Source: Blastomyces gilchristii SLH14081
Lineage: Eukaryota; Ascomycota; Eurotiomycetes; Onygenales; Ajellomycetaceae
Assembly (NCBI RefSeq): GCF_000003855.2
Contig: NW_003101672.1
Location: 1,258,134-1,322,133, forward strand
Direction of reading: 5' to 3'
Length of the DNA: 64,000 nucleotides
Part shown: piece after piece, positions 22,001-34,264 of the stretch
How the letters are laid out: every line of letters starts with the position of its first letter
Numbering within the stretch: position 1 is the first letter of the stretch
Notes under the pieces: model-generated
What the model saw: only the letters and a program-made list of their open reading frames with translations
What the model was told of the DNA's origin: nothing
Database searches by the model: none
Made by a program: the position numbers and the translations under genes

Positions 22001-23512
22001 GTTGAGGAGAGGACGGAGGAGGCATTTGGCGACTAGTGTAGGAGGAAGAGGGTGGAGGGGGTTGCTGTCCGCCTTGCTGGTCAACTTGGCCCGAGGCTAT
22101 GGCTACAAGTTAGCACATTTCAGAGAGAGGTAACATCACAACATTACAACCGCCAAACATAGTAGGGTAGCTTTGGGGATAGGTTATGCTTCCACAATAG
22201 AGACGATGATATCAAAACTCCAATTTGATCATTGTATATCATTTTCGTTGCGTGTCTACCACACGCGCGCACCAGGGGCGAACCTTCACAGGCAGCCGGT
22301 GCCGGAGCCGGCGCGAAAACGGGGATAACACTCACCAGGATAGACAGGGGAGCTGCCATTGCTGCCCAGTGACCGTCGCCTAGCGTGCTCGTAGGGTTGT
22401 GTGGGATGTGACATGTCCCGCGACGACATGGTGGGTGGTGGTGGCGGTGGTTGATGAGGTTGATGTGCTGTGGGAGAACAGGGCAAAAGGTCAGCCATCT
22501 GCGGAAAGACAAGACGCGGCTCTGCAGATTCCAAGGTTTGCTGGGGAATGGGGCTGGTCACGGGACTCGCTCGGCTGGGCACGGCCGAGATCCGTCAATC
22601 CAGATTCGGCTAGCGTTCCCGTCTGAAGCAATCACCATAGCCGATCCAGGGGCATTAGGTAAGCCGAGCACGGGACAGCTGGGATCTGGCCTGAGGCTGA
22701 GAATGAGCCCTAGACAAAGTATATATACGGAGTATGTAGGTTCTTAGGGACAGTCTCAGGCAGAGGCGAGGAGAATGGGAGGCTGGGAAAACGGGACTGG
22801 GCAGGCTGGGTAAGTTGGAAGCTTCCTTTCTTGTTGCTGGATGGTTCAAACTGGGCTTTAATCTGTCCATCCGTGTGTGGAGCTGTCCAAGCGAAGAAGG
22901 GTCTTAATGTTGGCGCGCGCCGCTTGGCCTTGTTGTTCTCCCGGCCCGCCCCCGTACAAGGGTACAAGAGCAACCACCAACGAATATATATATATATTAT
23001 AACATCTCGTTATGGTCGCAAATATGGGAATTCACAGATCTATGCTTCACAGGTATCATTTCGCGGGGTTTTAAAATATTTCCCTTACCTTCACGATATC
23101 TGGGGTTGCTTGGCTCCTTCACTCCTCCATCACCACTTTTTATAACCGAACCGCGACTCGAATGGCGCGAATGGAAACCTGACGTGGGTTCGTGGTGGAG
23201 AGATGCGAAGGGACCTGGCGATGGTGATGGTTTCGGATGGGGAACGATTTCATGATGGTAAGGGTGAGATGGATAGGCCGGGGACGGCGGAGGGAGCCCG
23301 GGAGGTGCTCGTGGTGGGATCTCATTTTCACGTCGCCCCAACGGATCGTAGGTTACATGAGACCTTCCATTTGCTGGTAGCGAGCCCGGTCCGTATAGAT
23401 GTGGCGGCAACTGGGTGTGTCTGGATTCTGATGGTGGATGAGCCCCAAATGTTGATGGGCGGGCAAAAGGCTGGCGTGGGTGCTGGGGGTCCATTGTTGG
23501 GATATCATCCAT
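19088..23512 (-). CDS. RXT3: Rxt3, subunit of the Rpd3L histone deacetylase complex
   Basis: Four exons (23089-23512, 22336-22467, 20341-22102, 19088-20273) sum to exactly 1168 codons (1167 aa). The Rxt3 domain lies at about 890-1110: NCTYTIRVPRF, REEICARRALWGT, DPVAAAIHSGFIRGEW, LHITLLILPTLERYDSTVMF and GEERGGEARRKRLRS. In yeast Rxt3 belongs to the large Rpd3 complex that deacetylates histones at promoters. The N-terminal 750 residues are Pro/Ser/Gln-rich and disordered. An AT-hook-like RRGRKPKDDD and a second RGRRPRH lie near 725-765. His-rich runs follow, one built across intron 3. Intron 1 is long (621 nt); it is accepted because phases match and the peptide RYREA|HQPHQPPPPPP continues into SSRDMSHPTQP. 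The start (MDDIPTMDPQHPRQPF) is likely; MDPQ is the alternative. Confidence 0.85.
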
Positions 23513-25894
23513 ATTTGCCTTTAGAACATCCAGGTGTTGGAATGCGATGGCTCCAGGGCTAGGGGAGGACAGAGCCAAAACATCAAAAATTCTGACGACC
23601 AAAGAATCATCCGTACAATATTGAGAGAAGGAAGAATGTAAAAAATGCGAGGTGACTGGGAGCTTGGTCGACCTCAACAGGGTGTGAAACGGTGAACGGT
23701 TGTTGTGGTGTTGAGAGAGTCTCACAGGAGGCGACGAGGATGAAAGGGAAGGGGAAAAAAAAGAAACGATGATGATGATGGCTAGCGGCAGATTACCTCT
23801 TGGTGACGCTGCACCTCCCTTCCACCAGCGCCAAAGACAAAAAGGAAAAAGAAAAAGAAAAAGAAAAGTTGGAGCCCGAGCATGCGACAGCCTCCAGGGC
23901 AGCATCCGCAATTTTCGCGGGCGGTGGGACCAAGCAGCAGCCTACCCTACCGGCTAACGTGTCTAGGCCCCATCCTTGTTCACTACCTCGTACCAACGAG
24001 CCAACATATTACTAGGGGATTAGAAACTAGGGGAACGATAGAGCCATAATAAAACCGGCTGAGGCACACACCCCAGCCAGCGAGTCAGAAGCCACTACCG
24101 CAATAATGACAGTGGGGGAAAAGCAATGAGCGACATTTTGTGCACCACCCCTCTCCCTCTCCATGCCGAGCGGAGGCAGAATAGCGTGAAAGGGTTCGCT
24201 GTGATTCTGAGCCACAAATGTTAGGATCTTCCTGGCGCCTCCATGCTCGGTCACAATAACAATAAAGATCCATGACTGACCTCCGTTGCATCGGCCCAAT
24301 AACTAATAACTAATTACAACCACATACTTAGAGGAATATTTGAAAGTCTTCAGGCGGCTGTTTTCTTTTGCTACATGAGACACACGGATACAACAAATTG
24401 GCGGGCCAATCTGTCTTTCCTATGTACTCCCTCTGACTATGTTCCTTCTGGGGGAAAAAAACTACGGCTTTTGTTGTTTATTATTTAACTCGGTCCAGAT
24501 TTCCAACCAGACCTTAAAATAAATTCCGAAAAGATGGAAAATCCTGCCGAGTAATTGGGGGTGAAGATTAAGTCTTTGGATAAAGGGCCACCAAGAAGGA
24601 AAACCTGCGGATCCCCACCGTACCGTGGTGCAGGGCACACGAGTCACACACGGATGCGCCCCAGGGTAACATGATTTGGATCCCGAACTTTGGTTGGCTA
24701 GATTCTCTGGAAACGAGTCAACACATGTTTGGAGCTGTATCCCGCAGCTTTCAGCAGCTAGTTTATCCCAGAATTCAAAAACTATAAAACTAAGTTAAAA
24801 TGAGTCAAGATCACTTAAAACTTGTTGGATCGCGAACGAACTCAGCTAAACTTTTAGGTAGATAGATTTGCGGCAGCAGTAACAGTTAACCTTTCAATTT
24901 TCAGCGAGAGCCGTTCTTTTCTCTAGGCCTTTTTTCACCAGCAAGGAATAGGTTGCTTACTGCATGCAATTAGTCTATATAAACAAGCATCAATACATAT
25001 AGTATGATTCTTTTGTTTTGTGGTTTGCGTTGGCGTCCTTGACTGATCATTTATGATGTGACTGCATCATTGTTGTTTCAGGGTTGGAAATGCGACTTAC
25101 TGCGGCTGGGCTTAAAAACAAACGACTGCAGACAAGCTCTGAAGCCATGTTCAACAGAACCCGTTTGACGCGTTCTGGCGAATGGCCACCAGGGCAGTGG
25201 CTACTTCGGTAGATCTAGATCCCTTTATTTAGCTGCTACATCTGACAATCACCTAGTCAATTACGAGGACATATGTATTCGAAAGTAGGATGAAGAAAGG
25301 GTAATTGGCCGTCTCGACAGTCCCTCTCAATTTATCCTGAGCTCCATCAACTCTGTAAGAAGCGTAAACCGCCACGGGGCGTAACTTAGCCGGCGGAGTT
25401 CAAATGAAATTCCTACCCCTTTGGACAGCTCGGATACAGCCCTGGAGCATTTTATCACTCAGCAAACTCCGCTACGAAGAAATTTTCGTCGTCGTTCCTC
25501 CAGGACTTCAAGGTGTGGGTAATACATGAGTGCGTACTGCTTGTAATAATGTATAAAACTGTACATATATAATGCCTGAGTTGAGACTATAGCTTTGATC
25601 CACACTTTAACAGTAGCGAGGGAGTGTACGGTACAGCACATGTAGATGTGCAAGTTGTACCAGGTGTTATCATGTATGCAAAGGAAATTTGTAGATATTA
25701 TCACAGTTCTGTATCTGATTTATCTGATGACGAAGATCCAGCGCAGAATCAGTTGCATTAGCCACTAGAATGATATGCGTTCCTGAAACTCAAGAGCGGC
25801 CCAGGTAGCTCTGAAACTGCCAGAGCTCATGGAGAATGGTCAGAAGTTTGAAACGAATGCCTCACCGGTTAGGGGCATTCTGTATGTCAAAACT

Positions 25895-25947
25895 GTTGGG
25901 GGTCCCGGGTTGATCGGCCCTTCTACCAGCAGTGCGCTGGTGGTGAT
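25895..25947 (+). repeat. 53-bp direct repeat, copy 1
   Basis: It begins GTTGGGGGTCCCGGG and ends GCGCTGGTGGTGAT. The second copy at 26238-26290 differs by one base. The pair is 343 bases apart, start to start. Confidence 0.9.
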
Positions 25948-26040
25948 TGAGCTCTTTTGCCCCAGTAGCCTACAGGTTATGAGACTGTTAAGCGTGAGCC
26001 CCGCTGTGGTTAACATGCATGGGTTTGATCCCAGAATGGA
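25948..26040 (+). other. Possible tRNA-derived (SINE-like) segment
   Basis: GGTTTGATCCC at 26022-26032 resembles a pol III B-box (GGTTCGATCCC with the CpG changed to TpG). A weak A-box-like TTGCCCCAGTAGCC lies about 65 bases upstream. No cloverleaf could be folded by eye, so this is not called a tRNA. Together with the flanking 53-bp repeats it may be a SINE-like relic. Confidence 0.25.
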
Positions 26041-26094
26041 CTTAAGAAAATCCCAAACAAATACCCTGGACTTTTAAAACAGTGCCAAGAGACA

Positions 26095-26207
26095 TCCTAG
26101 GAGTGTGCCCTAGGAGTGAGCCCTTGAAAGAATGAGCCCTAGGAGTGAGTTCACTGAGAGGAGCCACTAAGAGGAGCCACTGAGAGGAGCCACTGAGAGG
26201 AGTACTG
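26095..26207. repeat. Short tandem units between the direct repeats
   Basis: Three copies of a CCTAGGAGTG-type unit (26096-26150) are followed by about four copies of the 13-mer GAGAGGAGCCACT (26155-26207). Confidence 0.75.
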
Positions 26208-26237
26208 TACTCTGTGATAGCTGGTCCAAGGGGGGGT

Positions 26238-26290
26238 GTTGGGGGTCCCAGGTTGATCGGCCCTTCTACCAGCAGTGCGCTGGTGGTGAT
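26238..26290 (+). repeat. 53-bp direct repeat, copy 2
   Basis: Identical to copy 1 except A for G within the GGTCCCRGG box. It is preceded by a run of seven G one base earlier. Confidence 0.9.
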
Positions 26291-26781
26291 AAAAACGCCC
26301 AGAAATGCGCCGCTCCTGCACAGTTTATGTATTCCATGGGTCAGAAACATTGGATCAAAAGCTGAGTACTCCGTTCTTTACCAGTAATCGTGTTACATAC
26401 ATTGATGATTTTCTCGATTCCATTCTCATCGTCATTCCTGTCTGAGGACTTTCGAAACGCTTTGCAATTAGGGCTTTGACAGATCACGTGCACCTCTCAA
26501 GAGCGTCCACTGGCTGCCGATGACCGCATGATATGATACAGCAGCAACAACCTCCAACTGAACATCTCGCTGAAATGAATTGGTAACCTACAATCTACTC
26601 GCCAAATACTAAAAAATTTATGAGAATTAGGATTATCACTGAATGATATAGCTGCCTGATGTCATTATTTTAATCGTAACTTCGGTCTCTCATTGCTATC
26701 TTCTTCTCCATCACCCGCTTCTCGATCCATCCAATCTGAAGGCGATTCTGGTATATTCACCAAATCCCATGAACCCGTCCC

Positions 26782-28404
26782 ATGCCTAGCTCGGACAATC
26801 TTGATACTCCCATGCTCCCACTCCCTTGTGCCCCTTCGTCCTCGTGGGAAAGCTTTTGCGGGCGACTTCGAGCCCTATTCAATGGTGCGGACCCAAGAGT
26901 TTGCACCGCTTTCTGGTTTTTCGGTGAGATAAATACTACCTATCCGCCGATTGAGAGGCTTGTTTTGGCGATCGGAAAAAATAAAAATGGTACAAAGGCA
27001 ACTAACTTGCATGCAGGCCTAATAAATAATGTCCTCTACGTAATAATCCTTTCCGCGGCCCTTGACCTCGTCGGGCCGGACATCCCCAAAGGCGTCGTCC
27101 TCCTCGCCGATGTGGTCCCTTCGTTCTTCACAAAACTATGCGCCCCCTACTTCATTCATGCCATCCCATATCCCGTCCGCATCCTAATATTCGTTGCCTT
27201 GTCCGCCTGCGGTATGCTTCTCATCGCACTGTCGCCGGCCTACATACCAAATTCTCCGACTGGGAACCCCATCATGACGAAAATGCTCGGGGTAATTCTG
27301 GCCAGCTTATCGAGCGGGGGCGGCGAGTTGAGCTTCTTAGGCCTGACGCATTTCTATGGCCCGTTTAGTCTCGCAGCGTGGGGTAGCGGGACTGGGGCGG
27401 CTGGACTGGTGGGCGCGGGGGCATACGCGTTAGCAACCACTTCGTTTAGGTTCAGTGTGAAGACTACGTTGTTATTTTCGGCTGGGTTGCCGCTAGTTAT
27501 GTTGCTGAGCTTCTTTACAATTCTACCCCTAGGGCCGTTGAAATGTGCGGAGAAGCTGGGCGAGTATGAGCAGATTTCTGCTGAAGACGAAGCCGATGAA
27601 GCCGGTGTTTTGGGTAGGGGTCGGACTCAACAAAGAGAGCTAGATGATACCGGAGATGAGAGGGATGGGCTATTAGGACGGGATTTGGAGCACACAAGGG
27701 AGGATGGCAAGTTGGTAGCTAACGGGAACGATATGTCTTGGTCACGCTTCAAAGCGAATCTGAAAAGGGCCCAGGGTTTATTCTTTCCATTGTAAGTCTC
27801 ATTGCGATTTGACAAAAAAAAGGGACAAAGACTCCCAGACAGGTTCCCAAATAATCACGGCTTTATATCTAACCTAACTCGCTAAAATCTCTCTAGCATG
27901 CTCCCCCTCCTCCTAGTTTACATCGCCGAATACACCATAAATCAAGGCGTTGCCCCAACCCTCCTCTACCCTCTCGACGAAACACCCTTCAACCACTTCC
28001 GCGCCTTCTACCCAGCTTACAACGCCATCTACCAATTCGGCGTCTTCATCTCGCGCTCCTCCACACCCTTCTTCCGCGTCCACAATCTCTACTTCCCCTC
28101 ATTCCTCCAAGTAATCAATCTGGGCGTCCTCATCCTTCATGCTCTATTCAACTTCATCCCCAGCGTCTATATCATATTCCTCATCATATTTTGGGAAGGG
28201 CTGCTGGGCGGCCTGGTGTATGTGAATACTTTCGCAGAGATCTCAAACCGGGTACCGAAAGAGGACCGGGAGTTTTCGCTCGGAGCGACGACGGTGAGCG
28301 ACTCCGGAGGTATATGTGTGGCAGGGTTGCTAGGGATGGTGGTAGAGGTTTGGCTTTGTGATTGGCAGGTGAAGAGGGGGAGGGATTATTGCGAGAAGCT
28401 GTAG
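26782..28404 (+). CDS. BTN1: Btn1/CLN3 (battenin) family vacuolar membrane protein
   Basis: Three exons (26782-26923, 27017-27791, 27897-28404) sum to 475 codons (474 aa). Joins are [19 protein letters not shown] and [18 protein letters not shown]. Family motifs are seen: [79 protein letters not shown] and the C-terminal [14 protein letters not shown]. About ten hydrophobic segments are present, with an acidic, charged loop (about residues 255-310) before the last half. In yeast Btn1 acts at vacuole and Golgi membranes and affects vacuolar pH and basic amino-acid transport; human CLN3 is mutated in Batten disease. Length matches fungal Btn1 (about 430-480). The start [11 protein letters not shown] is the first ATG in frame. 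An E-box lies 290 bases upstream. Confidence 0.93.
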
Positions 28405-29527
28405 TGGCAAACTGGGGCGTTACGATTTCCTCATTCGTTCGCATCTCCATTTGCTCCCATTTTTGATAACCATTTTTGGCAGATAGCATTCTTTTTGTTC
28501 ACTATAGAGCATATGGTTCTCAGGCATATCTAGGTGAGGGGTTTCGTGAGCACATAGTTTTGGACAATGGCGCTTGATGGACAGCAACTGATGTATGGAG
28601 TACTGTAGCTATGTCTCGTTTGCCCTTTTGTGCCAATTTACTTTGTCAGATGACAGTTATTCCTGCACAAATCAACGTATGAAACCGTACTAATCCGTGG
28701 TGGATACAGAAGTGACAAAACGATACGCCCTATAAAATGAAATATAGGCTTGCAGATGGCTGGTGCAATGGCAAGCTAGCGTATGAATGTGTATTGTATG
28801 TAATTTTTCACATGCCAATATCAAACTGGATGAAAGCGAAGAACAGAACATCCACCCACCCAACCCAGGCTGTGAAGGATGAGTATTAAGCAGATAATTG
28901 TATGATAATCTTCTCATTTATGCTGAGGATAGTAGATGTATGGAATACCGGATACCTGATGCGAACGATAAGTTACTCGCTTTTTGACTTTTCTATTGTT
29001 CTTTTTTTATATCTAATGGCTTGAGATACTTTATATATGTACAGTACATGTACATGTACACATACATTGCCTTCGCCTCCCTCCCTCCCCAGACCTGGCC
29101 GCAACTTACTTTTAAGTTGATTTTTCCTTTTGGCCGCTCAACGTCCTGAGTACTTCCAACGACCGTTCACAAGTAGCCGGTTTTTATCTGAATATCTGGC
29201 ATCATCCCATTTCGCCGCTGTTCAACGGATCCAAATTTCCTGTCCCCATCCCGCCGCTCCGGAGGCAACATATCCTGGTCTACAGGGGTAGCAGATAGAC
29301 GTGCATAGGCGGGATAGACGGGATAGACGGGGTAGACGGGAAAGGCTTTCATTTCCTAGAGGCCACGGCAGCGGAGTTCTGGTTATTCGGGATCCCGCTG
29401 GGAAGTTGGGTAGGATTGACTTGGATTTTCTTCACCGTTTGTGCCTGGAACATATCGGCTATCCCGGATATACTGGCTTCGGTTAGAAAGAGGTTAAGAT
29501 GATAGGTGCGATTTGTTGCTTCATCTA
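28405..29527. other. Intergenic region with short repeats
   Basis: 1.1 kb between two plus-strand genes. A TGTACA run is at 29040-29060 and a 9-bp minisatellite (GGGATAGAC, three copies) is at 29308-29340. No gene supported. Confidence 0.55.
29308..29340. repeat. 9-bp minisatellite, three copies
   Basis: Tandem GGGATAGAC / GGGGTAGAC units about 190 bases upstream of the hydrolase start. Confidence 0.8.
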
Positions 29528-32191
29528 ATGCCTGTAACCCTTGGGAGTGTATCCATGACTGATGTAACTTGTGATAGACCATGTTCTAGGGAGGCCGTCG
29601 ACGCAGTTTCGCAAGATACAGGTCTTTGCGGTTGTGTCCTTCTGGTTCCTATATCTCCTCCGGTACGTATGCCCGACTTCCAACAAAAATGAAATAGACT
29701 GACAATATCATGTCTTCGCAGTGGCAACATCCATGGCCCTCCTGGCATTCGTCTCCTATCCTCCCGGTTATCCAAGCGAGCCACTCCATGGCAGACCACC
29801 GTTATGACCCTAATTGGGTTGTACCTATCTGGTAATTTCGCCAAGTTACTTGGTCTCGAGTCTCCCGAGCCTCTCGCGAATCTATATTCCCGGTCCTACT
29901 TCCGTGCCACTTGGGTAACCACGGCACTGGATGCCGGGTTCTGGACGGCCATGAACATCAAGAAGAAGTGGTTGCGGGATCTAGCATCAATGGTCTTCTC
30001 GATTTACTACCTCATCGCCGCAGAACATGCAGATGAGAAGGTCCGGAAGGTTAGAGCTGTGATGACAGTGGAGCACTTGCGCATATCGTGGAATAAAGCT
30101 ACGACACCATACCTGTCATTTCTCTCAAAGCTTATGCGTCCACGCTTCATGGACTATGCGCCGGTTCAGATACGGATATCCAGACCGAAAGAATCGTCGT
30201 ACAAGGAGCCGTGCATTGCATGGTTATATTATAACGGCCCGCTGCATACCCTGAAGGACCAGACTAATATCGTTCTGGATATCCCCGGTGGTGGGTTTGT
30301 GGCCATGGGCCCACGGATGAGTGATGATAAGCTCCTAGCCTGGGCCGGGAGGACGGGAGTGCCGGTCCTGAGCTTGGATTACAAAAAGGCACCTGAATAT
30401 CCTTATCCATACGCCCTAAATGAGTGCTACGATGTTTATCATACCCTAGTCACTAGCCGTGGTCGTTGCATTGGTCTAAGTGGCAAGGTCAGTCCCAGCA
30501 TTGTGATTACAGGTGACAGTGCGGGTGGGAATCTGGCTGCTGGTGTCACGCTGATGGTACTCCAGTCAGAGAGCACGAATTCGCGGAAGCGGCGGGGAGA
30601 GGACTCTCTACCGCCTCCGGCTGGCTTAGTGCTCATATACCCGACATTGGACATGAACATAGGTAGTTGGATGACGGAGGATGAAATGTCATTAATACGG
30701 GAGCGAGGAATGCGAGAGACAAATGTCAATATCCTCCGAAGGAAAAGTGAGGACTACCGCAAGCTAACCTCATCACGTCCGTCAAGCTTTCACGAAGCCT
30801 CCTCAGAACATCCAGTCATCCAAGACTATTTCGCCCAGCAGCACGCCGGTGTAATTCATGAGGACCGTGACCCAGCGATTGAGACCGAAAACATCAATAA
30901 ACCTGTTCCAGGAAACACTGCCTCAGAAGTCGTGGCCACAGCTAACAAGCATCCTGGGCATATCGAAACACGACTCGCCGTCTCGTCCATGATTTCATAC
31001 TTCAACGACCGCATCCTGACCCCTGAAATTATGCGTGCTACAATCATCCTCTATATCGGCCCATACAATCGTCCGGATTTCAGCTCAGACTTCCTCCTCT
31101 CTCCTATCCTCGCGCCTGAAGCTCTGCTGGCCCGTTTCCCCAAAACCTTCTTCCTAACGGGGGAACGAGACCCGCTAGTTGATGACACAGTGATTTTCGC
31201 TGGGCGTATCCGCCAGGCAAAACTGCGTCAATTTCGCGAACGACAGGAGCTGGGCCTTGAGAAGTCCATGAGAACGTTCGATGAAAAGGCGCATGTCGAA
31301 GTGTCCCTGATCCCGGGAATCTCACATGGGTTTTTGCAGTTTCCTGCCTTGTTTCCCGAGGGGTGGAGACAAATCTTCCGTTGCTCACGGTGGATTCGGA
31401 AGTTGTTCGTGCATGCCGCTGAAAGAGCCTCTGCGGCTGAAGGGGATCTTACGGCCTCCTCGATGAGATCTCTCGCGCCTCGTCGACGGCAAGGAGATAG
31501 CTCAGGGACTTTAAAACCCGACTCCTCCTCATCATCAATAACATTCGCGAGGCGGGGAGACGCAGGATCTACTCAACGAAGCAGAACGGATAAGAGTGGA
31601 CCACGAGACCACCAACGAGGACTGACTGGGGAATCGTCGGGCGACGAAGATAGGCCACTGGAAATGACCAGGCTGAGAATGACCAAACGACCATCAGCTT
31701 CGCTTGGGGTTTCTAAATCCGCCTTGTCTTCCTCATCGCCTTCTGCTCGATCAACAGCGGATGCCTCCTATTTCCCCTCTCCAAGCCCAGTCGCCGCCCC
31801 CGAAGGGACAGTAAGCCCCGACTCCGTTAAGACTGGTCTCATCCCCTCCGCGGGCCCTCCAAATGGTATCGTAAAGCACAAGCATCCACCACAACCGAAC
31901 GGGGACACAACACAGTCAAGTCCCGGCGTCTTGCCTTCCATCCAACCCAGTACCAACGGAAACCACGCCCGCAATCATAACGAGGGTTGCAAACCAACCC
32001 ACGAGGCGGAGGATGATGTGGATGGAAAAGAAGACATTGTCCATTCCTGGCGCAAGCGCATGACGAATATGGCTCTACAGCGCAATGAGAGCTTGACAAG
32101 CTTGCCCAGCGAGGAGGATTTGTTAGGGAGGCGTATGAATGGGTTGGCGGGCGGGTTGTTAGGGATGGGGGAGGCGGTAAAGACCCCTTAG
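29528..32191 (+). CDS. Membrane-anchored HSL-type alpha/beta hydrolase (853 aa)
   Basis: Three exons (29528-29546, 29590-29662, 29722-32191) give 853 residues. The large last exon alone would start at MTLIGLYLSGNF, but the upstream exons add a hydrophobic anchor (IQVFAVVSFWFLYLL) and GNIHGPPGIRLL in frame. The 19-nt first exon is the weakest part. The catalytic domain has an oxyanion motif IPGGGFVAMGP (near 217), where the HGGG of hormone-sensitive-lipase relatives is PGGG. The nucleophile is in GDSAGGNLAAG (near 294), the likely Asp in GERDPLVDD (near 512) and the His in GISHGFLQF (near 564). The last 270 residues are Ser/Pro-rich and disordered. It is a lipase or esterase of the alpha/beta-hydrolase-3 type. 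Substrate is unknown; ER or lipid-droplet location is inferred. Confidence 0.8.
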
Positions 32192-32699
32192 GGATTTTTT
32201 ATTTTTTATTTTTTATTTTTATGTTTATTTTTATTTTTATTTTTATTGATTTATTTGCAATATTTAGAGTAATGTAACTAACGGGTAGCCTCTTATTTAT
32301 TTTTTTCTTTTCGCGCCAATTTGCGTGAGATTTGTTGGTTTTCTCAGAGAAACGGCCTAATAATTATTTACATTAATGGTTTGCATGTAACAGACTACGT
32401 ACGATCCTGGCTGATAAAGGCTTGTAGTTATATTGTACTCTTCTATGTAATAATAGTAGCAAAGCCACACCGTAAGATTTCTGGGATACCAGTAAGTAGT
32501 ATTCTATGGATGACTCAGGGGACGCGGGTTTCGGCGTCCTAACGAGTCAAAGTAATGCTACTCTGATGAATAAAGGAGAAGATACTAAAATAATCCGGAT
32601 GAAATTATTATTTTCACAAAGGAACCAAAACCTTTTTTATCTATCCCTGAAAAGAATCCTTTTATAACGAATTGCCGGTTGTTAAAAAAAAAAAAAGCC
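32192..32699. other. AT-rich convergent 3' region
   Basis: It starts with a degenerate (ATTTTT)n tract (32192-32252), continues AT-rich, and ends in a short poly(A). No gene seen. Confidence 0.6.
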
Positions 32700-34264
32700 T
32701 CAAGCAGCCCTCGCAAACACTTGCTCCATCGCCTCTCCCAAAATATCCAATCCTTCTTTAATCTCCCCATCCGTGATAATCAACGGCGGCACGAATCTCA
32801 AACACCCCTCACCAGCCGTAATGATTAGCAACCCTCTCTCCCTCGCCTCGGTCACGATGTCTCCGAACACCCCCTTATACTGATCCGCAAGCTGCAACCC
32901 CAAAATCAACCCGCGCCCGCGAATATCCCCAACAGCTTCTGGGAATCGTTTTCGCAACTGCTCCAGCCCTGACCGGAACGTCGCGGCGCGCGAGCGCACG
33001 GCAGATTGCAAGGCGCTAGACGCCAGACGGGTCAGCACGTGTTGTGCCACACGACAAGCCAACGGGTTCCCGCCAAACGTCGTGCCATGGTCGCCTGCCT
33101 TGATATGCTTGCTGACTGCATCAGAGATGAGAGTAGCCCCTATGGGGACGCCGTTGGCTAGCGCCTTGGCTGTGGTGAGGATGTCTGGGTGCGCGGGTAA
33201 TGAGTCATCTTTTGGTTCGAGGACGGGGTGTGCGTGCGCCCAAAGGGAGCCGGTGCGAGAGAGGCCGCATTGGATCTCATCGAAGATGAGGATGGCGCCA
33301 ACTTCGTCGCAGCGAGAGCGAAGGGCACTAAGGAATTCAGGTGTTGCTGTATGCACGCCACCTTCGCCCTGGATAGGTTCGACGATCACACCGCAGGTTT
33401 TCTCGTTGATGAGAGTTGGGATTTGGGCGATATCGTTATACTTGCCGTATTTGAAGCCAGGTACCATAGGCCCGAAGGGGGCTTGGTATTTGGGGTTTGG
33501 TGTGGCGGACAGAGAGCCGTAGGTGCGGCCATGGAAGGAATTGTAGAATGAAACAAACTCGTGCTTAGCACCGGACGCGTCGAGGCTGTGGCCGACCTTC
33601 CGGGCAAATTTGATGGCCGCTTCATTGGCTTCGGTGCCAGAGTTGCAGATGAATGCTTGCTTCGCGCCACGCATCGCGCCAGACTCAAGGGTGTAGGTGA
33701 CGAGGAGCTGGCTGAGGGTGCCGGTCCATTTGTTGTGGTAGAGATTGGATGCATGAATTAACATCCTAGACTAGATAGATATATTAATTTTTTGAGCATG
33801 TTTCTGAGTGTCAATTTGAGTATGTTTTGTACTAACCTGTTGCGATATGATTTCCGCAACCCCAGCATCAGAATGACCCAGTGATGTAACGGCAATTCCA
33901 GCTGTGAAGTCTAGATATTTTCGTTGCTCCATGTCCCATAAATAACACCCTTTTCCGGAATCTATTACGGGAGTCGGTCGTACGTAGGTTGGGACCATGA
34001 AGGGAGCTCGCTGGCCCACGAAGGCTGCGGAGCTGCTGTTGGGCGCTGGATCATGATGGGATGCTGTTTGCTTCGTATTCTACCACCTCTCCGTTAATCG
34101 AATGGTCTACGGAATGGCAAAACGCATCGAAATATAACTACCTGGACCTGCTCTGCCCCTGACTTCGTTGATGCATACCTCCATTGGTGTGACTCAAGCT
34201 CCGCGACTTGTCTGGCGGATCGAGCGCATGGCCGGATTCGCTGTGCAGCGATACGGCAAGCCAT
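32700..34264 (-). CDS. ARG8: Acetylornithine aminotransferase, mitochondrial
   Basis: Three exons (34142-34264, 33837-34079, 32700-33770) sum to 479 codons (478 aa). The enzyme is PLP-dependent and makes N-acetylornithine in the mitochondrial arginine pathway. The N-terminus is a basic presequence (MACRIAAQRIRPCARSARQV). Class-III aminotransferase features are clear: PVIDSGKGCYLWDMEQRKYLDFTAG, HASNLYHN, ICNSGTEANEAAIKFARK, FHGRTYGSLSAT, LIFDEIQCGLSRTGSLWA, the PLP lysine in TTAKALANGVPIGA (near 320) and HGTTFGGNPLACRVA. Intron 2 (33771-33836) uses the upstream of two nearby TAG acceptors, giving QQSRMLIHASN; the downstream one would break the frame. A Gcn4/CpcA-type TGACTCA at 34190-34196 falls inside exon 1. 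It is divergent from SDH8. Confidence 0.94.

Larger units (their letters stand above)
23513..26781. other. Gene-poor 3.3-kb region
   Basis: It holds the RXT3 promoter, an AAAAAG-rich patch at 23838-23870, and unremarkable DNA to about 25.8 kb. After that come a 53-bp direct repeat, short tandem units and a tRNA-like B-box. No intact coding gene with recognisable motifs was found. An E-box, ATCACGTG at 26483-26490, lies 290 bases before BTN1. Confidence 0.55.

Noticed and set aside
26019..26034. Intact tRNA gene suggested by GGGTTTGATCCCAG
   Set aside because: No acceptor, D and anticodon stems could be paired around it and the A-box is too far away. Kept only as a possible relic.
34190..34196. 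TGACTCA Gcn4/CpcA site near ARG8
   Set aside because: It lies in the coding part of ARG8 exon 1. TGASTCA occurs several times in the window, about as often as expected by chance.
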